The notes below the pieces were generated by a model. It searched no databases. It was not told the DNA's origin and saw nothing but the letters and a program-made list of their open reading frames with translations. Positions 25,078-32,775 of a stretch of DNA of 36,573 nt are shown one piece after another; position 1 is the first letter of the stretch; each line of letters starts with the position of its first letter. A program made the translations under genes and the position numbers. Source of the DNA: Desulfurellales bacterium (GTDB taxonomy: Bacteria > Campylobacterota_A > Desulfurellia > Desulfurellales > Hippeaceae); NCBI GenBank assembly GCA_027035885.1, contig JALVTR010000075.1:1-36573 (forward strand). The letters are read 5' to 3'.

Positions 25078-26277
25078 ATGGCTTTGGTTTATCCATTTAA
25101 AGGCGTCCTCTACAATGAAAGTTTAAGAACAGAAAACACAATGGCACCACCTTACGATGTTATCAATGAAAATGAAAGAAAGAAACTACAAAACAAAAGC
25201 AAATTAAACATAGTAAACCTGACGCTTCCAGACACTTACGATAAAGCAAGAGAGTTACTGAGTAGCTGGTTCGGAAAACAAATATTAAAATTGGACGATG
25301 AGTGTTCATTCTATACGTACACGGCGGACTATGAATTTGGCAACAATAAAAGAATTTTAAAGGGTTTTATCGCTGCTTTAAAAGTAGAAGCATTTGGTGG
25401 TCATATAAAGCCACACGAAAAAACCCTTAAAGGACCAAAGATTGACAGATTCAACTTGATAGCAAAAACGAACGCTATGTTCTGCCCAATAATGGGTCTC
25501 TATACAAAAAGCAAGGATGTAGGGGATATTATCAATAGTTCTTTAAACAGCCGACCTATATTCTCTGCGACATTTGAGAACATCGAGCATAAGTTATTCA
25601 AAATAACGGACAAAAAGGATATAGAGACAATCCACAGCTGTTTTAAAGACAAAGACATAATCATCGCAGATGGACACCACAGATACGAAACAGCCCTAAT
25701 GATAAAGGAATATTACAACAAACAGGGTATAAAAGAGGGTGGATTTGATTACATCTTGATTTTATTGATTGATGCAGGGAGTGGGGGCTTGAGCCTTTCT
25801 GCGATACACAGAGTCGTGGCAAACTTAAAGGATTTTGATTGGTTTTTAAAGGAATTAAGAAGATACTTTTATGTAAATGAGAGCACAACAAATGATTATG
25901 ATTTTATCATGTACTACAGCAAAAGGTTCTTCTATCTAAAATTAAAGGATAAAAAGCCAAAAGACACAATTGAACGACTAAACTCAAATATATTTGAAAA
26001 TTATATATATAAGAAAATTCTCAGATTAAGTGACGACGATATAAAAAATCAGAAAACAGCAGGATATGCCCATTCGGAAAGGGAAGTTATCGACATGGTC
26101 GATAGAGGTGAAGCCTCACTGGGGTTTATTTTAAAGCCTATGAGCTATGACGAACTTGCAAAGGTTACAGAGGAAGGATTAACAGTTCCTCAAAAATCAA
26201 CATTTTTTTACCCAAAGATACCATCTGGACTTGTAGGCTACCATTTTAAAAGTATTGAGGATTGCAAAGATGTTTGA
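25078..26277 (+). CDS. DUF1015 family protein
   Basis: A 399-residue cytosolic protein of the DUF1015 family. Diagnostic features are the N-terminal YPFKGVLYNE...TMAPPYDVIN, GHIKPHEKTLKGPKIDR, IADGHHRYETAL and the C-terminal SFF-like STFFYPKIPSGLVGYHF. The DGHHRY motif resembles the GHHR/GERR box of ParB/sulfiredoxin-fold proteins, which include the serine kinases SerK and SbnI, so a nucleotide-dependent small-molecule kinase activity can be proposed; this is inference only. It starts eight bases after tsaB and its last eight bases overlap queD. Function is otherwise unknown to me. Confidence 0.85.
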   Translation: MALVYPFKGVLYNESLRTENTMAPPYDVINENERKKLQNKSKLNIVNLTLPDTYDKARELLSSWFGKQILKLDDECSFYTYTADYEFGNNKRILKGFIAALKVEAFGGHIKPHEKTLKGPKIDRFNLIAKTNAMFCPIMGLYTKSKDVGDIINSSLNSRPIFSATFENIEHKLFKITDKKDIETIHSCFKDKDIIIADGHHRYETALMIKEYYNKQGIKEGGFDYILILLIDAGSGGLSLSAIHRVVANLKDFDWFLKELRRYFYVNESTTNDYDFIMYYSKRFFYLKLKDKKPKDTIERLNSNIFENYIYKKILRLSDDDIKNQKTAGYAHSEREVIDMVDRGEASLGFILKPMSYDELAKVTEEGLTVPQKSTFFYPKIPSGLVGYHFKSIEDCKDV

Positions 26278-26647
26278 AATAAGCGTTACAATTGACTTTG
26301 CAGCAGCTCACAGACTAAACAACTACAAAGGTGCTTGTGAAAACTTACACGGCCATAATTTCATAGTTGAAGCAAGCGTAATCTGTGATAAGGTGAATGA
26401 AGCATACATAGCTATAGATTTTAAAGAATTAAAATCTATCGTAAAACCTATAATAGACAAGCTTGACCACACATACTTAAACGACCATGAGTACTTCAAA
26501 AAAACCAACCCAACATCGGAGATGATTGCAAAATACATATACGAGAAGATGAAAGAAGTGTTAAAGAATAAAAACTGTAAACCCAGCAAGGTAAGCGTTT
26601 ACGAATCTAAAAACTCAAAAGCAACTTATTTTGAACCTATTGAATAA
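26270..26647 (+). CDS. queD: 6-carboxy-5,6,7,8-tetrahydropterin synthase QueD-like
   Basis: QueD converts dihydroneopterin triphosphate to 6-carboxytetrahydropterin in queuosine (7-deazaguanine) synthesis. Three His zinc ligands are His14 (DFAAAHRL), His27 and His29 (LHGHN). Cys23, four residues before HGH, is the catalytic Cys expected for QueD. LDHTYLND supplies the Asp-His pair, and YESKNSKATY the C-terminal Glu. The ORF track's TTG 26255 is replaced by ATG 26270, five residues later; GAGG lies about 10 bases upstream. The 125-residue length is normal. The gene overlaps DUF1015 by eight bases and its end runs 11 bases into the opposite tonB-like gene. Confidence 0.9.
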   Translation: MFEISVTIDFAAAHRLNNYKGACENLHGHNFIVEASVICDKVNEAYIAIDFKELKSIVKPIIDKLDHTYLNDHEYFKKTNPTSEMIAKYIYEKMKEVLKNKNCKPSKVSVYESKNSKATYFEPIE

Positions 26648-27521
26648 AATAAAGCCCCAACGTATATTCAAACGTAGCATAGATATTTAAAACATCCAAG
26701 TTAAACCTCTTAGGGAGTGGCGGAAAAGGAGAAGCATCTCTAACTGCTTGAAGTGCAGCTTTATCCAATAAAGAATACCCACTCGATCTAATTAATTTTA
26801 ATCTAACTAAATTTCCATTTTTGTCTATACTAAATAATATTAAAAGCTGTCCTTGCTGGTCAGTTTGTATTGCTTCTTGTGGATATACCCATACATTCTG
26901 AATCTTGTTTTTAATATGCTCCATATAAGAGGCGTACTTAATAGATTGTGTGCCTATACTAATCGTTGCTTCCCTTTTCACGTTTTTATATTCGTACTGT
27001 TTTGATTTACCGGCCAAAAAGCCCCTTTTTAAATTGTAAGACTTAAAAAGTCCTCCTTTAATCTTAACAACCTCTTCCTTTTTTTGTCTTTTAATCTTTT
27101 TTAGAGACTTCCTACCTACACCAGCAAGCTTTGATTTTACCTGTTTGGGCTTTTGCTTGACCTTTTCTTTTTTAACTTTCTTTTCTTTAATTTTAGGTTT
27201 TTGAACCTTGACTACTCTTACCGCACCTTTTTTCTCAAATCCAAACGGCAGCTTTTCAATCTTTGAATAAATTTTAGATTTACCCTCTTTAGAAATGTTT
27301 GATGCCACCTTATGTCTTTCCTCAATCTGCTTTTTTAGTTCATGTTTTGGCTTTGGAAGGGTCACAATATCAACAATCTCCTGTTTAGGTAAAGGAGGGA
27401 GTTTTTCTAAATGTTCTTCTTTCCTCTTTAAAAAATAAAAAAGCACAGTTGCAATGAGCAAATGTAGAACAAAGGAAAGCAAGACTGACAAAATGAGTAT
27501 CTCTTTCCTTTTAAATCTCAT
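26637..27521 (-). CDS. TonB-family energy transducer
   Basis: TonB proteins pass proton-motive energy to outer-membrane receptors. The 294-residue protein has one N-terminal membrane helix (ILSVLLSFVLHLLIATVLFYF, residues about 9-30), a long Lys-rich periplasmic linker with repeated K-x-K-KVK and KLPP/LPKP segments in place of the usual Pro-rich spacer, and a C-terminal TonB domain (about 205-290). The domain has the signature VWVYPQEAIQTDQQGQLLI, then LIRSSGYSLLDKAALQAVR and SPFPPLP. No exbB/exbD or receptor gene lies nearby, so its partners are unknown. A promoter is proposed very close to the ATG. It converges with queD and overlaps it by 11 bases. Confidence 0.88.
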   Translation of the reverse strand: MRFKRKEILILSVLLSFVLHLLIATVLFYFLKRKEEHLEKLPPLPKQEIVDIVTLPKPKHELKKQIEERHKVASNISKEGKSKIYSKIEKLPFGFEKKGAVRVVKVQKPKIKEKKVKKEKVKQKPKQVKSKLAGVGRKSLKKIKRQKKEEVVKIKGGLFKSYNLKRGFLAGKSKQYEYKNVKREATISIGTQSIKYASYMEHIKNKIQNVWVYPQEAIQTDQQGQLLILFSIDKNGNLVRLKLIRSSGYSLLDKAALQAVRDASPFPPLPKRFNLDVLNIYATFEYTLGLYFIQ

Positions 27522-27528
27522 ATCGAAA

Positions 27529-27557
27529 AATATACCTTCAAGATCTAAATATTACAA
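27529..27557 (-). promoter_or_regulatory. Predicted promoter for the tonB-like gene, possibly leaderless
   Basis: On the minus strand TTGTAA (27552-27557), 17 bases, then TATATT (27529-27534). The -10 ends seven bases before ATG 27521, so transcription would begin at or one base before the A of ATG. The only GA-rich sequence upstream (GAAGG) lies 13 bases from ATG and overlaps the promoter spacer. Confidence 0.45.
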
Positions 27558-27565
27558 GTGAGGAG

Positions 27566-28504
27566 TTATTTTTCCTCAAGTGCCTTAATCAAATCAACAA
27601 TAAACACGTTAAAGGGCACACCTAACCCAAGATCCTTTGCAAGATTAACAACAATACCATTTAAAGAATCTATTTCAGTCTTATTTCCCATTCGTATGTC
27701 TTGCAACATAGAAGATCTATGCTTAGCAGTTGTAGGAACAAGCGTTGAGTAAAATACCTCTCTATAATCATCAACGTTATTCCAGAACGTGCTAAAACCA
27801 CACGCCCCCATTACCTTGAACACTTCTTCCAAAATCCTATTCATAATTTCCCGAGTATATTGTATCTCAGCCAGCTTTCCATACTCCACATCCAAGATAG
27901 CTCCCAAAGGATTCAAAGCGCAGTTGTAAAGCATTTTCGCCCACAAATGTTTATCCACATCATAAGACACTTTCGCGTCAAACCCTCCGGCGACAAACAC
28001 ATCTACCAAGTTTGATATTTTATCAGATAATTCTTTGACAAAGATATTGCCTATCATCAGGCTATCTGCATGAACCGTTATTTCCACCTCGTTCCTTTTG
28101 TGTCTGTAGAAACCCGTTATAATTCTGCTTGCAAAAACCCTCTCTTTACCAAAACACTCTACAAATTTTTCAGCATTCCCCCACCCGTTCTGTATAACGA
28201 CCAGCTTAGAATCACATACACTATCCTTAATGCTGCACAGCTCTTTTGCAATTTCATCATTAGCTTTAGTTTTCGTAGTAATAAGAATATAGTCGAAGTC
28301 ACTTGTGCTATTAAAATCCTCCAAAATACCGTACTGATAAGCTTCAAAAGAGTAATCACCAAATATACCAAAAACCCTAAAACCACTTCTAAGGTGCTTT
28401 GCTGTTTCACTTTTGCAAAGAAAACTCACTTCAACGCCAGCATTTATCAAAAAAGCACCAAGACCTAAACCAACTCCACCTGAACCAACGATTAAAACCC
28501 TCAT
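27566..28504 (-). CDS. panE: 2-dehydropantoate 2-reductase (ketopantoate reductase)
   Basis: PanE reduces ketopantoate to pantoate with NADPH, the step between PanB and PanC. The 312-residue protein has the N-terminal Rossmann motif VLIVGSGGVGLGLGAFL, TKTKAND, the middle VIQNGWGNAE, and the C-terminal helical domain with the catalytic Lys region HLWAKMLYNCALNPLGAI. It is the last gene of the pan cluster, overlapping DUF4387 by four bases. Location in the operon supports a real PanE and not a related ApbA-type reductase of another pathway. Confidence 0.93.
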   Translation of the reverse strand: MRVLIVGSGGVGLGLGAFLINAGVEVSFLCKSETAKHLRSGFRVFGIFGDYSFEAYQYGILEDFNSTSDFDYILITTKTKANDEIAKELCSIKDSVCDSKLVVIQNGWGNAEKFVECFGKERVFASRIITGFYRHKRNEVEITVHADSLMIGNIFVKELSDKISNLVDVFVAGGFDAKVSYDVDKHLWAKMLYNCALNPLGAILDVEYGKLAEIQYTREIMNRILEEVFKVMGACGFSTFWNNVDDYREVFYSTLVPTTAKHRSSMLQDIRMGNKTEIDSLNGIVVNLAKDLGLGVPFNVFIVDLIKALEEK

Positions 28505-28791
28505 ATCTCAACATCCAACAACGGTATATAAAAATTCGCACCAAGACAATCGGTATCGCTCAAAGACCCAGCCGCAGAATCTCTTAAAAAGGAAACCTTC
28601 AACGTATTTATAGCGTTACACTTAAAATAATACACCCTGTCATTTTCAAATAATTTACAGAAAAAGTCCTTATTCAACTTAACTTTGGCCCTTTCATAAA
28701 ACTCCTTATTTTTGAAAATAATATCTATTGTTATATGCCAAACACCGGCGTTTTTGCTCCTTAAGACCTTAGCAGCTTCCTTTAGTTTCAA
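28501..28791 (-). CDS. DUF4387 family protein (AtuA-associated)
   Basis: A 96-residue cytosolic protein: LKEAAKVLRSKNAGVWHIT followed by DIIFKNKEFYERAK, then RVYYFKCNAINTLKVSFLR and the acidic tail SLSDTDCLGANFYIPLLDVEI. This is the DUF4387 layout, a small protein that regularly sits next to or is fused to DUF1446/AtuA proteins. The start is TTG 28791, which overlaps the stop of the DUF1446 gene (28788-28790). Its end overlaps panE by four bases. It is therefore translationally locked between the two. No activity is known to me for the family. Confidence 0.78.
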   Translation of the reverse strand: MKLKEAAKVLRSKNAGVWHITIDIIFKNKEFYERAKVKLNKDFFCKLFENDRVYYFKCNAINTLKVSFLRDSAAGSLSDTDCLGANFYIPLLDVEI

Positions 28792-30119
28792 AACTCTATC
28801 TCCTCTAACCTAAAATAGTTATTCAAATTTTCTTCGACAATATGATACATGCTAAACTCGTAAACTTCGCCCACATCTATTTCAGCAGGTGAATAAGGAA
28901 AGGCCACATTTGCACCTGTTGCAATGCGGCCCCTATAATCGTAATGCTGTAAAGTTGATTTGACAACAGAACAAACCTTGTGGGCAAACGCCCGTTCATC
29001 TGCCACAACATCAACAATTAAGCCAATCTCATGGAGATTACTGTCAAACTCCATACTCCCCAAAACACCATTCTTTCCGTACTGTCTAAAGTTCAATACA
29101 AAACCTTTTCCAAATCTATTTTCAGCCTGCTGTCTCACATCATTCAGAATATCATCCAAAACGGTTATCATATACGGATTTCTTACGCCCATTATAGCTA
29201 TAGTCCTAAAGCCAGAATGTTTAGCTCCTTCTATCTTAAAAGTGGGTTTTCGCCTCTCTTTCCATTTAGCTCCATAGACCTTTACCGTTCTTTCATCGAA
29301 CTGCTCATACCTTGCATCTTCTAAAAAGAGCGTGCCATCAGGCTCTTTTATAACAAAGGGATTTGCGTTTTCATAAAGTGTATGTGCCATTGCCGAATCC
29401 GCAGTACATTTACGAAATTCATTGGGGGGCTTTAAGTAGAACGCATCATAATCTATCCAACCTAGCAAAGCATCTGATGGGCTAGCTGGTTTTGCGCACA
29501 GCGCACCACATTCAATAATCTTAGCCATATGCCAAACCAAAGCTGGATCACAGCCTTTAAGCAAAGGATATGCAGCATAAATCGATGCATCTGTCGCCCT
29601 TCCACCAACAACAAGATCTGCTCCTTTTTCCAAAGCCTCTATAAATCTTTCCACACCAATTTGGGCAACAATATGAGTGGAGTTGTTGATTTCTTTTTCC
29701 GTTAAAGTTGGATTCCCCTCATAGTTTTTTATTTTTCCTCTTCTTAAAAGATTTAACACAGTGTCTCTGTCAAGTTCTGAGTGAATTATCGCCACCTTGA
29801 AGTGCAAACCGTTATCCTTCGCTATATCTTCAACGATTTCCATAAATTTTGACAGGTGTTCATCACTTCCAGCATAGCCAGCAGAGCCAATAATAAACGG
29901 TATATTTTTAGCAATTGCTGAAATTAACGGAAACTCCAAATCCGAGCGCGTTGCATCGTAATTGGCCTTCATGTTACCAGAACCCAAAAAGTAAGGCCCT
30001 GAGTCAATGGAACCAGCATCCACACCTATAAAATCAACACCTTCATTCATAGCCTTTATGAAAGAATCCCTGTTATAACCGTATCCCAGCTGACCCATTA
30101 AAGACAGTGCTTTTAGCAT
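28788..30119 (-). CDS. DUF1446 / acyclic terpene utilization AtuA family protein
   Basis: A 443-residue protein of the AtuA (DUF1446) family: GYGYNRDSF, DFIGVDAGSIDSGPYFLGSG, PFIIGSAGYAGSDEHL, ADLVVGGRATDASIYAA, ALVWHMAKIIECGALCAKP, and the C-terminal GRIATGANVAFPYSPAEID. AtuA was named from the citronellol/geraniol degradation cluster of Pseudomonas, but its reaction is not established, and most family members occur elsewhere. Here it sits inside the pantothenate operon: its ATG overlaps the panD stop (TAATG) and its end overlaps DUF4387. No terpene-catabolism genes are nearby, so a role connected with ketopantoate, pantoate or a branched-chain by-product is more plausible (inference). Confidence 0.88.
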   Translation of the reverse strand: MLKALSLMGQLGYGYNRDSFIKAMNEGVDFIGVDAGSIDSGPYFLGSGNMKANYDATRSDLEFPLISAIAKNIPFIIGSAGYAGSDEHLSKFMEIVEDIAKDNGLHFKVAIIHSELDRDTVLNLLRRGKIKNYEGNPTLTEKEINNSTHIVAQIGVERFIEALEKGADLVVGGRATDASIYAAYPLLKGCDPALVWHMAKIIECGALCAKPASPSDALLGWIDYDAFYLKPPNEFRKCTADSAMAHTLYENANPFVIKEPDGTLFLEDARYEQFDERTVKVYGAKWKERRKPTFKIEGAKHSGFRTIAIMGVRNPYMITVLDDILNDVRQQAENRFGKGFVLNFRQYGKNGVLGSMEFDSNLHEIGLIVDVVADERAFAHKVCSVVKSTLQHYDYRGRIATGANVAFPYSPAEIDVGEVYEFSMYHIVEENLNNYFRLEEIEF

Positions 30120-30484
30120 TACATACCCTTGTGCTGTTCAACAATCCTATTTTTGTCATCTACTATTACAATACTTGGCCTGTGATTTCCAAGTTCCCTT
30201 TCATCCATCATACCGAATGCCGCAATAATAACTTTATCGCCAACAGAGACCTTACGTGCAGCCGCACCATTCAAACATATTACACCGCTGCTCCTTTTAC
30301 CCTTTATCGTATAAGTCTCGAACCTTTCTCCATTATCTATATTCCATACATGAACAAGTTCATACTCCTTCATATTGGTAGCCTCCATAAGTTCCTCATC
30401 AATAGTAATACTGCCAACATAGTTTAAATCGGCCTCTGTAACTGTGGCTCTGTGAATCTTACCTATCAAAACCTGCCTTATCAT
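30119..30484 (-). CDS. panD: Aspartate 1-decarboxylase precursor
   Basis: PanD makes beta-alanine from aspartate for pantothenate. The proenzyme cleaves itself between Gly24 and Ser25 (LNYVGSITID), leaving a pyruvoyl group on the new N-terminus; both residues are present. Other family marks are MIRQVLIGKIHRATVTEA, RFETYTIKG, GAAARKVSVGDKVII and NRIV. The ORF track starts at GTG/TTG-type codon 30517, inside panC. ATG 30484 (MIRQVL) behind TAGGAGG is the correct start and gives 121 residues, the normal size. Confidence 0.96.
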   Translation of the reverse strand: MIRQVLIGKIHRATVTEADLNYVGSITIDEELMEATNMKEYELVHVWNIDNGERFETYTIKGKRSSGVICLNGAAARKVSVGDKVIIAAFGMMDERELGNHRPSIVIVDDKNRIVEQHKGM

Positions 30485-30507
30485 ATTGGAACCTCCTAAC
30501 ATTTTTT

Positions 30508-31350
30508 TCAAAACCACATATTATCTATAAGCCTTGTATTCCCTATTCTGACCGCCAAACTCACAAGTGTATTACCTTTTTCTATCCTTTCTAACTCCGA
30601 CAAATCCGAGATTCTATTTACGCTAATGTAGTCTATCTCTGCCAAAGGGTACCCTTCTATAACCTTTCTCATTTCGCTAACTATAGCACTTACATCATCC
30701 TCACCGCCAGCTATAAGTTCTTCTGTCTTTTTCAAAGCCTTAAACAAACAAACTGCTTGATTTCTCTCTTCGCCTTTCAGATATTTGTTCCTTGAACTCA
30801 TAGCAAGGCCATCTTCCTCCCTAACAATGGGCATCCCAATAATTTCTATACCCATATTAAGATCTCGAACCATTTTTTTTAAAACTATAAGTTGTTGAGC
30901 ATCCTTTTTACCAAAATAGGCCTTATGAGGCTTCGTAATATTAAAAAGTTTTGCAACAACAGTTGTAACACCTCTGAAATGTGTTGGCCTACTTTTGCCT
31001 TCCAAAACCTTTGTTAGCTTTTCAACCTCAACGTATGTTTGAAAACCTTCAGGATACATATCCTCAACAGAAGGGTAAAAAAGAAAGTCCGCACCCTCCC
31101 TTTTCAAAAGTTCTTCATCCCTCTTTAGATTCCTTGGATATCTATCAAAATCTTCATTTGGAGCAAACTGCAGTGGATTTACAAATATACTTACAAACAC
31201 AACATCGTTGTCTCTTCTTGCTTGTCTAACCAAAGACAAATGTCCCTCATGAAGATACCCCATTGTAGGAACAAATCCAATTATTTTTCTCCATTCTCTA
31301 TGCTTGTCAGCAATGCTATGCATCTCATTTGCATCGTAAATAATCCTCAT
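30508..31350 (-). CDS. panC: Pantothenate synthetase (pantoate-beta-alanine ligase)
   Basis: PanC condenses pantoate with beta-alanine using ATP. The 280-residue protein shows the nucleotidyltransferase HxGH motif in VPTMGYLHEGHLSLVRQAR, then FVNPLQFAPNEDFDRYPR, FGKKDAQQLIVLKKMVRDL, the KMSKS-like loop in REEDGLAMSSRNKYL, and the C-terminal NTRLIDNM. Start ATG 31350 follows GAGGTG. It sits between panB (9 bases) and panD (23 bases). Confidence 0.97.
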   Translation of the reverse strand: MRIIYDANEMHSIADKHREWRKIIGFVPTMGYLHEGHLSLVRQARRDNDVVFVSIFVNPLQFAPNEDFDRYPRNLKRDEELLKREGADFLFYPSVEDMYPEGFQTYVEVEKLTKVLEGKSRPTHFRGVTTVVAKLFNITKPHKAYFGKKDAQQLIVLKKMVRDLNMGIEIIGMPIVREEDGLAMSSRNKYLKGEERNQAVCLFKALKKTEELIAGGEDDVSAIVSEMRKVIEGYPLAEIDYISVNRISDLSELERIEKGNTLVSLAVRIGNTRLIDNMWF

Positions 31351-31359
31351 AATTGCACC

Positions 31360-32154
31360 TCACAGGTAAGAATGCTCATCAGTTGGAAATTCCTTATTTT
31401 TCACCTCAGAGATGTACGTCTGTACGGCCTCAAGCGCTATTTTTTTCAAATGGGCATACCTTTTAACAAACTTCGGCTTAAAGTCATCAAAAAGACCAAG
31501 CATATCATGATAAACCAAAACCTGTCCATCCGTATGAACACCCGCACCGATACCTATTGTAGGAACACCAATAGACTCCGTTATCTCCTTTGCTAATTGC
31601 TTTGGAACAGATTCCAACACTATTGAAAATACACCAGCATCTTCCAAATACTTAGCATCCTCCTTGATTTTTTGTGCCTCTTTATCTTCCTTGCCGCGTG
31701 CCTTGTAAGAACCAAAAATATTAATAGATTGAGGAGTCAAACCAAGATGACCCATTACAGGAATGCCAGCCGCAACAATGCTATTAATCGTTGGTACAAA
31801 CTCCCTGCCCCCCTCAAGCTTCACAGCATCACATTCTGTCTCTTTTAAAATCCTGCCAGCGTTCTTGACAGCCTCTGCATAATCAGCCTGATAGCTCATG
31901 AATGGCATATCAACAACAATCAATGCATTTTTAGCGCCCTGCCTAACCATCTTTGCATGGTATATCATTTCATCTACCGTCACAGGAATTGTAGAGCTCT
32001 TACCCTGCATAACCATTGCAAGAGAATCACCGACAAGTATTATATCAATGCCTGCCTCGTCGGCGATACGGGCAGATGTGTAATCGTAAGCGGTAATCAT
32101 AGAAATCTTTTCCTTGCCCTTCATGGATTTAATTTTTGGAACTGTAATAGCCAT
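31360..32154 (-). CDS. panB: 3-methyl-2-oxobutanoate hydroxymethyltransferase
   Basis: PanB adds a hydroxymethyl group from 5,10-methylene-THF to 2-ketoisovalerate to give ketopantoate. The TIM-barrel motifs are all present: SMITAYDYTSARIADEAGID, VGDSLAMVMQGKSSTIPVT, CDAVKLEGG, GHLGLTPQSIN, SVPKQLAKEIT and the Glu/Gly-rich GIGAG. The 264 residues match the family. It is the first gene of the pan operon, with GGGGGAG as the ribosome binding site. A hairpin with a T-run lies only about 25 bases upstream of the ATG. Confidence 0.97.
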   Translation of the reverse strand: MAITVPKIKSMKGKEKISMITAYDYTSARIADEAGIDIILVGDSLAMVMQGKSSTIPVTVDEMIYHAKMVRQGAKNALIVVDMPFMSYQADYAEAVKNAGRILKETECDAVKLEGGREFVPTINSIVAAGIPVMGHLGLTPQSINIFGSYKARGKEDKEAQKIKEDAKYLEDAGVFSIVLESVPKQLAKEITESIGVPTIGIGAGVHTDGQVLVYHDMLGLFDDFKPKFVKRYAHLKKIALEAVQTYISEVKNKEFPTDEHSYL

Positions 32155-32179
32155 AATCTCCCCCTTTCTTCTTAGCTAA

Positions 32180-32218
32180 ATAAAAAAGCCTGAATGCACG
32201 ACTCATGCGCATTCAGGC
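32180..32218 (-). terminator. Hairpin with T-run between folK and panB (terminator or leader attenuator)
   Basis: GCCTGAATGC (32188-32197) and GCATTCAGGC (32209-32218) are perfect 10-base inverted repeats with an 11-base loop. On the minus strand the hairpin is followed by TTTTTT (32182-32187). It has the form of an intrinsic terminator for the tsaC-dapL-folK run. Its end is so close to panB that any panB promoter must overlap or precede it. Confidence 0.75.
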
Positions 32219-32244
32219 CAAATAAACTTACATTATAATGGTTC

Positions 32245-32266
32245 AAAGCCCCAAATTGGGGTCTTT
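32245..32266 (-). terminator. Second hairpin downstream of folK
   Basis: AAAGCCCC (32245-32252), then GGGG-T-CTTT (32258-32266) can pair with one bulged T around a five-base AAATT loop (AA/TT may also pair). It lies 26 bases after the folK stop. The minus-strand side is followed only by CTTTG, so it is a weak terminator by itself; on the plus strand it is followed by TCTTTT, but no plus-strand gene ends here. Confidence 0.35.
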
Positions 32267-32292
32267 TACCTATACAGTACAATAAAAACTCC

Positions 32293-32775
32293 TTAACAGG
32301 TCTCGAGGCTGTCTTTGCCTTCGAGCCTTTGTTGAAGTAATCTCAATTCTATTCCATTAAGTTTAAGTCCCGCCTCAAGTTCAACTAACGGCTTAACTAC
32401 AAATAACCTTCGATGGGCATACTTATGTGGCAATGTTAATTTCTCCCTATTTAAAATTGTATTCTTATGTGCAATTATGTCAATATCAATTGTTCTCGGT
32501 CCCCACTTAAATTTCTTAATTCTACCTAATTTCTTTTCTATAGATTTGACAAACTTAAGTAAATCAATAGGGTTTAAATCACAGTCAGTTTTTAGAACAA
32601 CATTGCAGAAATTTTTTTGCCCTTTATAACCCCACGGCTTACTTTCATAAAATTTAGATGCCTTAATAACTGTAACTCTTTTAGAAAGATATACTACAGC
32701 CAATCTTATATTTTTTTTCCTATTGCCAACGTTGCTTCCCAAACCCAGATAAACCCACCTGTTATACAATGGCAC
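32293..32775 (-). CDS. folK: 2-amino-4-hydroxy-6-hydroxymethyldihydropteridine pyrophosphokinase
   Basis: HPPK transfers pyrophosphate from ATP to 6-hydroxymethyl-dihydropterin in folate synthesis. The 160-residue protein has YLGLGSNVGNRKKNIRLAV, SKFYESKPWGY, the nucleotide/metal motif KFKWGPRTIDIDIIA with both Asp residues, and LPHKYAHRRLFVVKPLVEL. Start is GTG 32775, overlapping the dapL 3' end by 14 bases, so it is likely co-translated. folP and other folate genes are not in the window. Confidence 0.95.
   Translation of the reverse strand: MPLYNRWVYLGLGSNVGNRKKNIRLAVVYLSKRVTVIKASKFYESKPWGYKGQKNFCNVVLKTDCDLNPIDLLKFVKSIEKKLGRIKKFKWGPRTIDIDIIAHKNTILNREKLTLPHKYAHRRLFVVKPLVELEAGLKLNGIELRLLQQRLEGKDSLETC

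Noticed and set aside
27561-27580. TGAGGA...TCCTCA inverted repeat at the end of panE
   Set aside because: Six-base stem with no T-run on the minus strand and part of the panE coding end; not a convincing terminator.
28070-28468. 132-codon plus-strand ORF opposite panE
   Set aside because: Antisense shadow; panE motifs on the other strand account for the sequence.
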